NCBI RefSeq assembly: GCF_014839835.1
Contig: NC_071646.1
Location: 2,294,001 to 2,358,000, forward strand
Length of the DNA: 64,000 bases
Direction of reading: 5' to 3'
From: Dryobates pubescens
Lineage: Eukaryota; Chordata; Aves; Piciformes; Picidae
The position numbers were made by a program, and so were the translations under genes. The notes under the pieces were generated by a model, which made no database searches, was not told the origin of the DNA, and was given only the letters and a program-made list of their open reading frames with translations. Below, in pieces: positions 13,201 through 24,958 of this stretch. The stretch's first letter is position 1. Every line of letters starts with the position of its first letter.

Positions 13201-16200
13201 GGACAAGATGACCTTTGAGGGCCCCTTCCAACCCAATGCAATCTGTGAATCTATGAGCTGGAGGAAGGGCTGCACCAGGAGAGTGAAAGCCACCTTCTGC
13301 CAGGCACTCAAACCCCTCTCCTGTCCCCCAAATGCCTGCCAGGGGTCCACACAGTTCACCCTGCTCTGCATCACACAGCCACGAGAAGGTTGGTAGATGC
13401 CTCCCACCCATCCCCAGGCACTCACACAGTCCAGCTTGCTCTTCTTCCACAGGTAGAAGGGGTCAGCCAGCTGCTTGAGGGAGTTTTTCAGGTTCACTGC
13501 GATGAGGGCTCCCAGCACAGACTGGTGGAGGAGAAAGGATGGGCTGAGAACGTGCCACAGGTTGCAGGAGATGCTTCCTGCAGTGTCTGCATTCCTTGCT
13601 CCAGGTGCCACCAGGGAATGGGAAAGGCTGATGCTCACAAAGCCCTCCCTTGGGTCTGAGCATGATCATTTCACCTGCTCTTGCTTCCAGAGACTGTGTG
13701 CAGGCAGGACCCCAGGCCAGGAACAAACTGTGCTGGGCAGCAGTTTGCATCAGGGCTTTTTTGGATCAGGACTCTGCCTTCCCTTGGGTGTGGAGGGTGT
13801 GATGCAAGGGCCAGGCTGTTTGCACAGATGTTTGTCTTACCTTGGGAAGAGGTTCCAGGTAGATCCCCAGAGCCAGCATGGTCACCATAACCACCAAGGC
13901 CACAAAGAAACTTGCCACCTACCACAAAAGCAAGAAACCACCTCAGCAAACAGCAGGCTCTTCCTAACCCCCCTCTGGGTCTTTCCTCTCCTGCTTTGTT
14001 TTTTTCAGCCAGCAGCACACCTGGGCACTGCAGTGCTTTATGCAAGGCTGGGATCTGGCAGAGCTCACAGATAACCTCCAAACTTCCCTCTGCTCGGCTG
14101 GAGAATGCAGATTTACAGCCTCACATCTGTGAGCAACCCCAAGAGCCACCCAGGGACCAAAATGGGTTTGGGGAGGGAGGAAACTCTGCTTTAATAAGAG
14201 CAAAGTGAAGCCCTCCTCTATGGAGCTTCTCCAGAGCTGGCAGCAAGCAGTGGCTGCAGGGGGATGTGGTCGGGAAGGGAAGGGAAGAGGGGAAGGGAAG
14301 GGAAGAGGGGAAGGGAAGGGAAGAGGGGAAGGGAAGGGAAGAGGGGAAGGGAAGGGAAGAGGGGAAGGGAAGGGAAGAGGGGAAGGGGGAGGCACTGACT
14401 TGTGATTTCCCTCCTGCCCCATCCACAGCAAGAGTGACGGAGAGAGCGCAGCAGATCACATGGATCTTGAAGAAGGACCCAAAGAAGTTGCTGCAGCCCA
14501 GGGCCAGCATTTCCTGTGGGGATGGAGGAAGGTGGTGGTCAGAGAGGGCAGCTGCCCCTCCCGCCCTGCCAACGTGGGAGCTGCCAGGCAGAAAGGGAGT
14601 GCCTGAGGCTGGGGTGTGTGTGGCCAGGGAAGGGACCTGAGTTCCCTGCAGGGTGTCCCAGACCCCTTCCTTCCAGTAAGGGCTGGGATGGGCTCTGGTG
14701 TACCAGGGAAACCTGGACTCCCAGGCCCACATAAACACGTTGTCATCTGTTGACACACTGAGGGCAGGGCTTCACACGGTATGTGTGGCTGTTATTGAAA
14801 GCTGCCAGTGTGCCAGTGATGATGAAAGAGGATTATTTAATGTCCTGCCTCTCAGAGTGGCTAGGTGACACACCAGGAATCCAGGTCTTTCTCTGCTCAG
14901 TGAGAGGCTCCTGGGCCTCGTTATGCTCCAACAAGCTGCAGAACTGCTCCCGGTGCCAGCGCTGGGAGATGAAGCCTCAGGTCTGGAGGCTGAGCAGAGC
15001 ACAGAGCTCAGCCTAAGGCTTGCTTGCCTTTTGCAGGTCCTCTCCAAACCACAGGAGATGGCTCCACCAGGTCCCTCCCACCAGGACCCCTGCGTGGCAA
15101 GCTGAGCCTGCATGCACGGGAGCAGCAGGGCTGCTTGGAGCAGAGCACTTTTGAAAGCTCCCTGGTTTGTGGTGAGGCTGCTGCAGCCCTGGAGCAGGCT
15201 GCCCAGGGAGGTTGTGGAGTCTCCTTCTCTGGAGGCTTTCAAAACCCCCCTGGATGTGTTCCTGTGTGGCCTGCCCTGGGTGACCCTGCTCTGGCAGGGG
15301 GGGTTGGACTGGATGATCTCCGGAGGTCCCTCACAACCCCTAACACTCCGAGTCTGTGGTTCCTGCTGTGAGCTTTGGCTGAGGGCAAGGGGAACCTTCC
15401 TGCTGTGAGCTTTGGCTGAGGGTAAGAGGAACCCTCCTTGGCTGTGTCCTTCCCAGCCCAAGCCTTACCTGGTTGGGGTCCACGTCGTAGCCATGCTTGG
15501 CTGCCAGCGTTCTCCCCATGGCCAAGTTGATGACGTAGCTCACGATGGCCAGCGAGAAGGCTGTGCCAATCATGTCCTTCCACTTGGGCACCAGGGGCAA
15601 GGTGGGTGCTGGGAACCTGCACTCAGAGAAGAGGTGAGGAGCAGCTGTGACACCAGAGAGTGACATAATCCTTGTCTGCACCGGGGACAGCTCGAGGGGA
15701 TGGTGGCAGTTGTGCAACAGGGAGCAGCAGTCCTGGAAGGGGACTGTGGTATGGCAGGGAAGAGTGAGGTGTTCTCCAGGGAGAAGGAGGAGGAGGAGGA
15801 GGAAGAAGGAAGGGAAATGATCTGGAAGTTGAGTCAGAGCTGCTGCTGCACTTACCCCATGCTGATCTTTCCAACTACTGGCATGCCATACTTCTCAGGC
15901 ATGCTGAAGCTGCCAGAGATCGCAGTGGCAACGATGACCTGAAAAGCACAGAGAATGGAAGAGCAGGGAGCAGAGGGAGCCCTGAGGGCTCTCAGGAGGA
16001 CTAAGCCCAATGGGCTTCTGGGGCTGACAGGAGGAAATCAGCATCAAAATTTGGGCTAGGAAAAGAGAGAACCTCCCCACCAAGAGCTGTGTTCCTCATC
16101 CTCAGCATCACCAGGATGCAGGTACAGGGCATCAGAGGCGTCACAGAATGGCTTTGGTTGGAAAAGACCTCTGAGATCGTTGAGTCCAACCATTCTGACC

Positions 16201-19200
16201 CCAAAGCAAGTGTCCTGTTCAGTGTGTAGATGCTCTACATGATGAGCCCAATGTGATCAGAGGTGGGTGTCCCAGGGCTGTGAGGTGAGGGTGGAAGCTG
16301 TCTCCTGGAGGGCCTGAGGGGCAGCTCCTGCATCACTTACGATGATGATCTCCATGGGGATGGGCATCCGGATCCTTTTCATATACTTTAAGTTGAGCTC
16401 CTTGACAATCATCAGGAGCACAGCACTGACCAAGGCATAGACCAAGGAGGCCACGTTGGTTTGGGGCAGACCTTTGCAAATATCAATGAATGTCTGAAGG
16501 GGAGAGAAAAGGAGAAGGTGTCACGGGGAACCAGAGGCAACGTGGACAGCACAGGGGAGGTCACTTGTTACCGCAGTCAACTGCAAACACCCTGAGGTGT
16601 GACAAGGGTGAGAAAAAAGCTAGAAACCCACTGCTGAGAGACCAGCAGCTGGCCCTGGGTCTGTTAAATGCAGTCCTGGCTGCACCAAGGCAGGATGCAT
16701 CCATGGAAGATGCAGGAAGGGGCAGGCATGGGCAGACCGGCTCACAGTGAGGGTTTCTGTTGCTAAGCATCATGCAAGGCTCCTGCTGGCGAGCAGCACA
16801 GCTCGTGCTCTCCCCAGATCCCAGCCCCATTCACAGAATCACAGAACAGTACAGGTTGGAAGGGGTCTTCAGAGTTATCAAGTCCAACCCCCCTGCTAAA
16901 GCAGGATGACTCAGGGTTGTCCACACAGGAATGCATCCAGCTGGGTTTTGAAAGTCTCCAGAGAAGGAGACTCCACAACCTCCCTGGGCAGCCTGCTCCC
17001 ATGCTCCATCACCCTCACTGTAAAGAAGTTCCTCCTCATGTTGAGGTGAAACCTTCTATATTCAAGTCTGCATCCACTCTCTCTGATTAGAGACTGGCAG
17101 AGAAGGGCCCAGATGATGCTGTGCAGAGAACAGAAGGCAGCAGTGGGGGGGTGCTGGGCTGGGGGTGGTGCAGACAGCAGCGTGCCCCCATCCCTCCTCC
17201 CTTCCCTTCTCTCCAAGCCCCCTTTTGCCTGGCAGGGATGGCAGTGGTGGTGGTGGCTGGGGGGAGGAGGTGCAGGGAAGGTCCCTGTCCGAGCCCCCAC
17301 TTACATAGACGATAGCTAAGGGCCCGGTGTAAGACGGGACTGTCAAGCCGAAGACGTACTTGAGCACGGAGATGAGGATCTGCAGCCCTGCTGCTGTCAT
17401 GAAGCCCCTGATGAAAGACTCTGAGAGGTAGATAGCAACAAAGCCAAACTGCACGAGTCCCAGGCACAGCTGGAGGAGGACAGACAAGCTGTGGTTAGAG
17501 GCATGCCAGCCTGGCAGGGCGAGGTGGGGAGCCCAGACGTGCCCCTGCTGGGCAGGCTGCTGCTCTGGGAGAAGATCCACCCCTCCCACACATGGCATGG
17601 GCTGGGCTGAGCTGGCTGTCCCAGACAGGGATGGGGAGAGGAGAGCTGCAGGGTGTTGGGGTGTCATCCCTGACTGCTGGCCTCACCCTTGGCTAGTCAC
17701 AGAATCGTAGAACCGTTGAGGTTGGAGGAGACCTTTGAGATCATCATCAAGCCCAGCTGCTCCCCCAGCGCTCACAAGCCCACCACTGCCGCTTGGTTCA
17801 GAGAGTTTCACACCCAGACTGAAGCTGGGGTGGGATCCCATCCAAATCTCTGTGCTGAGGCATCAGCCACTTTGAGGTGGGGCCTCTTCGAGCATCTGCT
17901 GCTAGAACATCTCTGCCCCGGGGAGAGAGCCTGGCTGACTCCACGTGGATCAGCTCTGGCCAGAGGACAGGGCAGAGGTGGCATGCAGCGAGTCCTTACT
18001 TGTATGATGGCTGTCAGGCAGGCTAAGGTGGCAGAGATCTCCAGCCTGGCAGCTTCCATGGCCGTGGTGTTCAGGCTGGTCTCGTTGGTGGTGTGGTTGA
18101 AGTACTGGAAGTCTGACTCTGGAGCCAGCTCATTGCAGACGTTGCCAACAATAATGCTGATGACTGCAAAAGTACCTGCAGCACAAGGCAGTGATGTCAG
18201 TAGGTCTCTCTAGAGAGCATCCTGACCTGGGAGGCACCTGCAGAGGTGACCGAGTCACCCAGCCCAGCACTGCAGCCAGCCCTGAGGCAAGAGGTGGCAG
18301 CAGCTCGCTGGGGTGAGAACCAGGCTCTGCAGCCTGAATCAGGGATCCCATAAAGCCTTGATGGACCAGACACGGCCAAACCTCCCTGTTCTGGGACACC
18401 CCAAGTATTCCCAGCCGGGCCTCGGGCAGACAGGTGCTCTGCAGGCTCTTACCTGGGACCATCTGATGGATCCCACCCAGGAAGAGGTATATCACCAAGG
18501 GGAAGAAGGAGGAGTAGAGCCCATTGACAGGAGGCAGATTGGCCAGCAGTGCAAAGGCCATCCCTGGAAAACACAAGGGAAATGAGCAGGTCAGCCAGGT
18601 CTGGGCAGCTGGTGCCAACCCCACGCTCTCCTCACACTCACATCAGCTCCCAGCAGCTGCTGCAGGCAGCACAGGCTGCTCCTCCTGGGCAGGAGAGCCC
18701 AAAGAGGGCAGGGATGAGCCCCACAGGGACAACCAGGCTGGAGGTAGAGACTGGGTTGAACTGGGCTCCCATCTGCAGATCTTAAACTGGCAAAGTGCTG
18801 CTGTCTCCTCTTGGTGACCCCCAGAGTGCTGGCGACTCACCCTGGGGCACTTGGATCGTCCCTGCGCTGAGCCCTCCGAGGACATCAGGCAAAATGTAGT
18901 CCTTAATCTTGTACTTGGGAAGCCACACAAGGATTGGGAACAGGCTAAAGAGGGTGAGCTTGAATCTGGAAGCTGAACACCTGGAGGAGACACAGGGAAT
19001 TAATCCCAATAAGTAAAGAGAGAAGGAAGGAAGAGGGCTGGGAATTGAGCAAGTGAGGCATCAAGGAAGGGTCCTCCTAGGAACATCTCAGCCTTTCTCC
19101 CACACCAAATCCTCAGCCCAGCATTTGGTGCAGAGCCCTTCCCAGTGAGTGCAAGGCTCTTGTGGTTAACTGGCTGAGCATGGCATGGAGGAGGATTGTG

Positions 19201-20158
19201 AGGATGTTCCTGACTTGGGGGGCGAGGGGGTCCCCAGTGCCACAGCTGGAAGGAGAACCTGCACAGAGCGAAGCACTTAGCTCCCCAACATCTTGATGCC
19301 CTTCAGGTAGGGACCAGAGGAGCTGTAGGGAGGAGACACAGCTCAGAGAGCCAGGGGGCAGCTGCACAGAGCCAAAGATGAACTTTTCCAGGTGCTTGGT
19401 CAGAAAACCCCAAGTGTGTCTCAAGAAGGTTGCTTCTGGGCTGGCACATGCAGCATCTCACATCTCCACCTGCTAATATCTTCTCTCTCCTGTGTGGCTG
19501 CTGCCTCTTGCCAAGGAATGAAGCTCAGTTTCCAAGGCACTGATAAGCAGGGGTGTTAGGAAGGTCAGCAATAATTTTAATCAGCAAGCTGATAAAAGGA
19601 AATCCCAGCTGAAAAGCTGAAAGCAGCAATCCACAGCCCCACACAGACATCCCCACTTCTACTTGCTTGGGTGGGTTTTCCCCCCCCACCTCTATTAATA
19701 AAACCTTGGAAACCAGAAACCAACAAATCCCAGATCCCTCTTCCCCTCCTTTGCCTGACAGCCTGGCAGCATTGAGAAGAGCAACCAGCTTGCATTTCTC
19801 CTGTGCTTTCCATCCCTCAGAGCCCTGAAATGATCTTCCAAGGTCTCCCAAAGTAAACTCAACCTTCCCAAGGTCAAATGGGAGCTCTGCAGGATCACAG
19901 GATGGAATCGCTGCATCGTCTGGGTTGGCAAAGACCCTTTGAGATCATGGAGTCCAGCCGGGTCAGGAATTACATCCCCGTGCCACACCAGGTCTGGCTG
20001 GCACCTACCCTCACCTCTGGCTCCCTGCATTACCTGAAGTGGTTTCTCAGCTTCTCCCCGAGGGGGTAACTTCTGCTCTTCTTCTCAAACTCCTCGTCGA
20101 AGAGGCTGACCGAGTACGCAGGACGCTCGACGACGTAGCGAGGCCTGGCCTGCTTCAT
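4286..20158 (-). CDS. SLC26A9: SLC26A9, chloride channel/anion transporter with STAS domain (20 coding exons)
   Basis: Coding exons in transcript order: 20158-20034, 18980-18841, 18563-18453, 18175-18000, 17469-17305, 16493-16341, 15938-15856, 15616-15469, 14513-14400, 13918-13841, 13521-13426, 9510-9404, 8803-8734, 8494-8402, 7830-7714, 7280-6963, 6754-6700, 5926-5781, 5005-4928, 4333-4286. All junctions are GT-AG and phases agree, giving 2421 nt and 806 aa (human about 791). The family is a plasma-membrane, mostly uncoupled Cl- transporter of airway and gastric epithelium that interacts with CFTR. Landmarks are the SulP motif [17 protein letters not shown] (about residues 84-100), three N-glycosylation sequons (N152, N156, N161) in the TM3-TM4 loop, [20 protein letters not shown] after residue 184, and [18 protein letters not shown] before the STAS domain. 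STAS runs from about 515 to 745 with a long variable insert (about 554-665). The C-terminus ETQTAL is a class I PDZ ligand. The start was chosen by homology ([16 protein letters not shown]). Its exon has only 2 nt of 5'UTR, so a noncoding first exon lies upstream; I could not place it. Confidence 0.96.
6064..6440 (-). repeat. CR1 with internal 52-bp tandem amplification (SLC26A9 intron)
   Basis: A reverse-oriented CR1 3' end. The segment AAGGTCTTGACCTTAAAGAT through CCAGGTTGCTC is repeated with a 52-bp period (repeat points 6131, 6183, 6235, 6287), then normal CR1 continues to about 6440. Confidence 0.93.
7850..8140 (+). repeat. CR1 fragment abutting an SLC26A9 exon
   Basis: Begins AAGGGCAACAAAGCTGGGGA and reads through the usual CR1 body to about AGAGAGATTGGCCATTGGAA, with the 3' end missing. 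It starts about 20 bp from the acceptor of the exon at 7714-7830 and is antisense to SLC26A9. Confidence 0.9.
9544..9973 (-). repeat. CR1 copy (SLC26A9 intron)
   Basis: Reverse-oriented 3' half of CR1, from tail (GGAGTCATGGGGTTGTTTTG) to GACCCTTCACCAGCTTTG. It begins about 34 bp upstream of the acceptor of the exon at 9404-9510. Confidence 0.92.
9974..10182 (+). repeat. CR1 3' end, 5'-to-5' against the previous copy
   Basis: Starts at TTTGCAGTGAGGGTGGGGAG and ends with the CR1 octamer tail TTGTATGATTCTATGA. It abuts the opposite-strand copy directly, so the two form an inverted pair. Confidence 0.92.
10183..11099. other. SLC26A9 intron sequence, nothing recognised
   Basis: Unique intronic DNA of the large intron between the exons at 9404-9510 and 13426-13521. 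No exon or repeat was identified. Confidence 0.5.
11100..11722 (+). repeat. CR1 copy interrupted by a second CR1 (host element)
   Basis: Host parts are about 11100-11216 and 11514-11722. Read across the insert, they form continuous CR1 (GGAAGAAATT then CTTTCCAGTGAGG). GAAATT flanks the insert on both sides. Confidence 0.88.
11217..11513 (+). repeat. Inserted CR1 (nested)
   Basis: A 5'-truncated CR1 from GGTTGTAGCCAGGAAGGGGT to the tail TTAGTGATACTGT, with GAAATT at 11211-11216 and 11514-11519 as a likely 6-bp target-site duplication. Confidence 0.85.
12238..12450 (-). repeat. CR1 3' end (SLC26A9 intron)
   Basis: Reverse CR1 from CGTAGAATCAGTCAGGGTTG to the CACCTCCAGGGCTGGGGCCT region. Confidence 0.9.
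12488..12962 (+). repeat. CR1 with pentamer tail (SLC26A9 intron)
   Basis: A long 3' part of CR1 from CAGAGAAGGGCAACAAAGCT to TTCCAACCTGGTTAATTCTA, followed by an ATTCC-type microsatellite tail. Confidence 0.93.
12963..13262 (+). repeat. CR1 copy of a second subfamily (SLC26A9 intron)
   Basis: Tandem to the previous copy but diverged: GCAATGGTTTGAAACTGGAG through CCTTCCAACCCAATGCAATC, with an octamer-type tail. Confidence 0.9.
14272..14391. repeat. Purine tandem repeat, about 20-bp unit, next to an SLC26A9 splice donor
   Basis: About six copies of GGGAAGGGAAGAGGGGAAGG on the plus strand. It ends about 9 bp from the exon boundary at 14400, so in the transcript it is a C/U-only tract starting about 10 nt into the intron, after the donor GTCAGT. 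Confidence 0.95.
15165..15365 (+). repeat. CR1 3' end (SLC26A9 intron)
   Basis: CTGGAGCAGGCTGCCCAGGG through TGACCCTGCTCTGGCAGGGG and GGTTGGACTGGATGATCTCC. A 53-bp direct duplication of TGTGAGCTTTGGCTGAGGG follows (15366-15422). Confidence 0.9.
16140..16205 (-). repeat. CR1 3' terminal fragment (SLC26A9 intron)
   Basis: TGGTTGGAAAAGACCTCTGA followed by TTGAGTCCAACC in reverse orientation. Confidence 0.85.
16829..17100 (-). repeat. CR1 copy (SLC26A9 intron)
   Basis: CACAGAATCACAGAACAGTA at the tail side, reading back to CACTGTAAAGAAGTTCCTCC and beyond. Confidence 0.92.
17697..17765 (-). repeat. CR1 3' terminal fragment (SLC26A9 intron)
   Basis: CACAGAATCGTAGAACCGTT followed by GGAGGAGACCTTTGAGATCA. 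Confidence 0.82.
19890..19965 (-). repeat. Degraded CR1 3' terminal fragment (SLC26A9 intron)
   Basis: GGATCACAGGATGGAATCGC, then TTGGCAAAGACCCTTTGAGA in reverse orientation. Confidence 0.75.
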
Positions 20159-20689
20159 CTCTGCACCACGGAGAGATTTCCCAGGGGGAGCAAAAGACAG
20201 TAAAAAGGTTAAAAAAAAAGAAATACATTAAAATTAAATAATTAAAAAGAAATTAAAGAAAAAGCAAAGCCAAGAATGTGCCTGGAGCTGGCCCCACCTG
20301 CACCATAGCAGACCGGACACCTCCAGCGTCTGGGAGCTCTCCCCGAACATCTCCACCCTAAATAGTTTCCCCGTGGCGCAGAGGCAGGTCCTGGGAGTGG
20401 CTTCTCCCAGCACCAGGGGCTGCTGCTGCTGCTGCTGCCTGGCACAAAGAGCTTCCCCAGCTGTTTTGGGGGTGATGCTGATGAGTGATGCCATGGGAAG
20501 GGGACCCTAATGAGCCCCGGATTGTCTGGCAGGTGAGCACGGGTGGCAATCAGAGAGCTCTGCCACCGACTTGCCTTTTCGCCTGGGGCAAGCCACTTGA
20601 CCTTGCTCCTGCCTCAGTTTCACCACCTGCCACTGGGGCTGGTGAGGCTTGGCGATGCTGGGCAGCTCTGACACAGTTTGCACTGAGGG

Positions 20690-21118
20690 TGAAGGCAGTT
20701 TCCAGGTTCAGCCTGGAGAGGAGAAGACTCCAGGGAAACCTTAGAGCTACATTTCAGCACCTGAAATAGAGCTTAGACCTTAGAGCTGCATTTCAGTATC
20801 TGAAGGGGACCTACAGGAAGGCTGGGGAGGGACTGTCCAGAAGGGCTTGGAGGGATAGGATGAGTGGCAATGGTTTGAAACTGGAGCAGGGGAGACTGGA
20901 CATCAGGAGGAAGTTCTACACAATGAGTAGTGAGACCCTGGAACAGGTTGCCCGGGGATGGGGTTGAGGCCCTGGAGACATCCAAGATCAGACTGGATGC
21001 AGCCCTGGGCTGCCTGCTCTAGCTGGAGGTGTCCCTGCTGACTTGCAGGGGGGTTGGACAAGATGGCCTTCGAGGGTCCCTTCCAGCCTGATGCAATCAG
21101 TGAATCTGTGTCCACTAC
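20690..21118 (+). repeat. CR1 copy upstream of SLC26A9
   Basis: GTTCAGCCTGGAGAGGAGAA through TTGGACAAGATGGCCTTCGA and the tail GCAATCAGTGAATCTGTG. The segment near 20740-20810 is partly duplicated (CCTTAGAGCT...CATTTCAG). Confidence 0.9.
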
Positions 21119-22408
21119 CAAGTTGTCTCTGGCATTCTGCAGCCTTCCTCTTCCTCACTCTCCATGAGAGGCTGTGGATGAGCCCTGGCTCTGTTCTAGG
21201 AAGTGATGTGCAGAAAGATAACTGTGAGGAAGATGCCAAAACATCTGGATGGACTCGTCCTGCCTGGTGCCTGGGTCTCACCAAGGAGAGATGGACTTTC
21301 AGGGAGCCCTTGTTTGGCTGTGAGCAGCCATGCTGGGCCAGAGGGGAGCATCCTCAGGATCTGGAGAGGCTGGGAGGGGAGGGAGGAAGTGGTCAGATAC
21401 AAAGCAGGGATCTTGGTAATTATTTGTGGGATGGTGTGTATCTAAATGGGTCATTGCCCAACGCTGGAGCAGAAGAGGGGGTGGAAAAAGCCTGATGATT
21501 CAGGCAGGAGAATGCATCAAGACACAACATCCAGGGTGCTGAGAGCTTGCAGAGTGATTTGAATGTCTCAGTTCCTCCTTCTCCCCTCTTCTGAGTCTTG
21601 CTGAAGTGAGTGCACACCCTGACACCGAGTTGCAAGGAACCAGGAGGAGCAAAACGACCAAGTGGAGGACTGCTGTCAGTCCTCACTGATAAGCAGTTAC
21701 CCTGGAGTGGGGGCTGGAAGAGGTGAGTAATCTGTAGCCCAGTAGCCCAGCAGTCCGGGGCAGGAAGGAAAGGATGATGTAGGCAGCCGAAACTTTGGGG
21801 AGAATTTAGGTCAGCAGCATCATTATGCAAATGGCAGCTAATGGCTTTAGAAAGGGAGGTCATCAACCTCGGCCCTGCAGCCTCTGCTTTAGTGACCCCG
21901 GGGGAAATGGAGCTCAGATTGCTGTGAACCAGCTCCAGCCCTGCTGTGGTTCTGCTCCCAGGCTCTGACCTGCACCCAGGCTGACTCTGGGAGGGTCTCC
22001 AGCCTGGCTTTGGAGGGTGCCAGCTACCTGTGCGAGGTGACAAGTCCCTCATCCTGCATCACCAGGAGCTTCACCCAGTGCCCTCTGCAGGCATCTGCAA
22101 CATTGCCATCCCTGCTGCTTCTTTTCAGCTACAGGTACCCTCGAAGCAGCAATGAAAAGCCTTACCTTTTGGAGGACTGATGCAGCTGAGACTAAGCAGT
22201 GTCCTCTGCTCTTCCCCAGTCCAGAAGCCCACCTAAGATTGGTCATTCCTTGGTTTCCCCACGTGGCTCTTGTCCCTGCCTTATAGCCTTGCTCCAGATC
22301 CCATTGCTGAGCAGTGTGCTCAGCCTTTTCTCCAGGTCCCAGCCCCACAGCTCTGCTCTACATTGCCAGTCCTCTCTCACCAATATTTTGTAGCCCGGAT
22401 GCAGGCTT
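21119..22408. other. Intergenic, no gene recognised
   Basis: Unique sequence upstream of SLC26A9. An octamer-like ATGCAAAT lies near 21825. A noncoding SLC26A9 first exon could be here or further right, but nothing marks it. Confidence 0.45.
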
Positions 22409-22558
22409 GGCAGAGAACTTCCAAGGGGTGGCAGACCCAGCACAGAACTTCCAAGGGGTGATTGATAGAGCCAGCAGAGAACTTCCAAGGGGTGGCAGAC
22501 CCAGCACAGAACTTCCAAGGGGTGATTGATAGAGCCAGCAGAGAACTTCCAAGGGGTG
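22409..22558 (+). repeat. 64-bp tandem repeat built from two 32-bp halves
   Basis: CAGAACTTCCAAGGGGTG occurs five times, alternating with GGCAGACCCAGCA and ATTGATAGAGCCAGCA. Confidence 0.93.
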
Positions 22559-22999
22559 ACAGCTGAGTGCCTGCTGCAAGAAGTCTCTCTCAGCTTTCAT
22601 TCTGGTCTCCAGCCCTTGCCCAGCAGCAAGCCTGCCCTCAGACAGCCTGACCCAGCCACTTCTATCACAGCTCCTTAATGAATTTCTCCTGCTGAGCCAA
22701 AGTGGGAAAATAATAAACAAGGCAAGTGCAGAGGGAGAAATATCCCCATGATTAAATTCCATCTTAAACAAACAGGCTCATGATGTCAGCTGCTTGGACA
22801 GAGGCAGGTCCTTGCCTTGGCTTATCACTGGCCTTGCCCTCGATCAAACAGCAGGGCAAACCTCAGGGATTTGGGAATTAAAGAGAACGAGCTGTGTGGC
22901 TGCTCCCTGAACAGAAGGCAAACCCAACTGCTCCTGGGGATGATGGGAGAAGACCACAGCTAGCAGCAGAGCTGGTTGAAGTCACAGAAACCAGAGAAA

Positions 23000-23310
23000 T
23001 AATCATGGAATGGTTTGGGTTGGAAGGGACCTCAAGGATCAGCCAGTTCCAACCCCCCTGCCATGGGCAGGGACACCTCCCACTGGCCCAGGCTGCTCCA
23101 AGCCTCATCCAGCCTTGAACACCTCCAGGGATGAGGCATCCACAACCTCCTGGGCAACCTGTCCCAGTGTCTCTCCATTCTCACTGTAAAGAATTTCTTC
23201 CTCATCTCCAGTCTCAGTCTCCTGTCTTCCAGCTCAAATCCACTGCCCCTCGTCCTGGCACTACAAGCCCTTGTCCCTCCCCAGCTTTCTTGTAGCCACC
23301 TTCAGTCCTG
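23000..23310 (-). repeat. CR1 copy
   Basis: ATCATGGAATGGTTTGGGTT at the tail, reading back to CCTTGTCCCTCCCCAGCTTT. Confidence 0.92.
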
Positions 23311-24589
23311 CAGCTGGGGCAGGATTCTGAAGCAAGGCAATGTCTGGAGAGCAAAGCAGCAACCATGAATTGCTTCATGGAAGGGATCAGCTCTTCCACT
23401 ATGGGCACAGAAATAAAGGACAAGCTCTAGAGGGAAGAGCTCTGAGTGCAGAGCCCCTGTTAAAAGCTCCTCAGGAAGCTTCTCCCTCCAAGGGATGATG
23501 CTGAGAAAGTGAAGTTTGGCCTCACTGCTAAGCCTGCTGAGCCTGGGGTCTTGGAGAAGCTGTGACACACTGAGTGGCACAGCTGTGGTGTGGTACTTGG
23601 GGCAAGCAACAAATGAAGGCAGAACTGCTTCACACCCAGAATATGATGCAGGTGAAAGAGATTGTCCCAAAAGATGCCCAGCTGAGTCCCATCAGCTCCT
23701 ACCTGGCTGCTGCCTGCCCTGCCAAGCTCAAAGCAGCCTCTGCATGCCAAGCAGAGACCTTTTTTCCCAGGGTTCATCTTGCAAATGCATTTACTAAGCT
23801 CTTATCTCCTGCCCCTGTGCTGGTGATAGCTGAGTTTGGGAAGAGGAAAGTCACATTGAGGTTTCTGGCCAGTGTTGATAGGAGCCACTGGCATAAGGCC
23901 ACTTTCCTGTGCTGGCATAGGCATAGGAAAGGGACTTCAGCCCAAGGAGTGTGAGTCAAAAGGTAGTGGGAGAGCAATCTGATTGCTGCATAGGAGTGAT
24001 CCACAGGCCCAGAGCGATCCCAGTGCAGGAGCTGGGTGTTCTGGGGATGCCTTCTACAGCTGAGGGATAAAAACCCCAAGTCCTCTCATGCTGCCTCCTT
24101 TGTCTGCCCCCTCTCCATGCCCCCTTCTCCTTGCACAAGGCAATGCACATTCAGATCTCCTCGATGATTGCTTCTCAGCTGGTGGAGTTCAGAGGTCTGG
24201 AGTCCTTCAGGCCCTGGGTGAATCTGCCTTAAAAACACCTCTGTCCCAGCTCTGTTGCTCAAGAAAGGGTTATAAAAAGCAGCCCCAGGAGACAAGGTCT
24301 GCCTGGAGAAGGCAAGCACAGGTGCAAGGGTTTGGTTGCAACACTGGGACAGGGTCTTGACTCCTGTTGCCCTCAGTCAGTGCCTTCAGCACCCTGACCA
24401 CCGCCGCTCCCAACCTCCTGCCCGCAGCTCGGGCTTGCAGGTGCCACGGAAGCCCTGGGGGAAGATGGTGAAAGGGCTCAAGTCTCACAGGGTCAGGTGA
24501 GGAAGCTGTCACCTCCTGCCTTGAAACCTGTGTTGTGCTTCCTCACCGAGCCATGGCATGGAGAAGCACTGGGCAGATGTGGTGCCAGG
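23311..24589. other. Intergenic, nothing recognised
   Basis: Unique sequence. Short open frames are not supported as exons. Confidence 0.45.
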
Positions 24590-24958
24590 CTCCGATGTGC
24601 CAGAGGCTGCCCTGCTGGATCTGCAGGGCCAGATGGTGCAGTGCCAGGTTCTGCAGCGCTGGCTGCCACAGCACCAGGCTCTGCAGTGCTGGATACTGCT
24701 GTGTCAGATGGTGCAGTACAGGATGCCACAGGGCCAGGGTCTGCAATGCTGGGCTCTGCAGCTCCAGGCTCTGCAGCACCAGGTGCTGCAGTGGCAGGTG
24801 CTGCTGCAGTGCCAGCTGCTGCAGTGCTGGATGTGCAGTGCCAGGCTCTACCATGCTGAATGCCACAGTGCCAGGCTCTGTAGTGCCAGATGCTGCAATG
24901 CTGGACACTGCAGTGCTGGATGCCACAGGACCAGGCTGTGCAGTGCCAGGTGCTCCCC
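24590..24958 (+). repeat. Imperfect CTGCAGTGC-type tandem repeat
   Basis: Many diverged units of the form TGCCAGGCTCTGCAGTGCTG, with spacing of 9-27 bp, giving long accidental open frames on both strands. Confidence 0.85.

Noticed and set aside
18130-18624. Minus-strand open frame reading straight through an SLC26A9 exon and intron (164 codons)
   Set aside because: Only 18453-18563 matches SLC26A9. The rest is intron read-through beyond a good GT donor.
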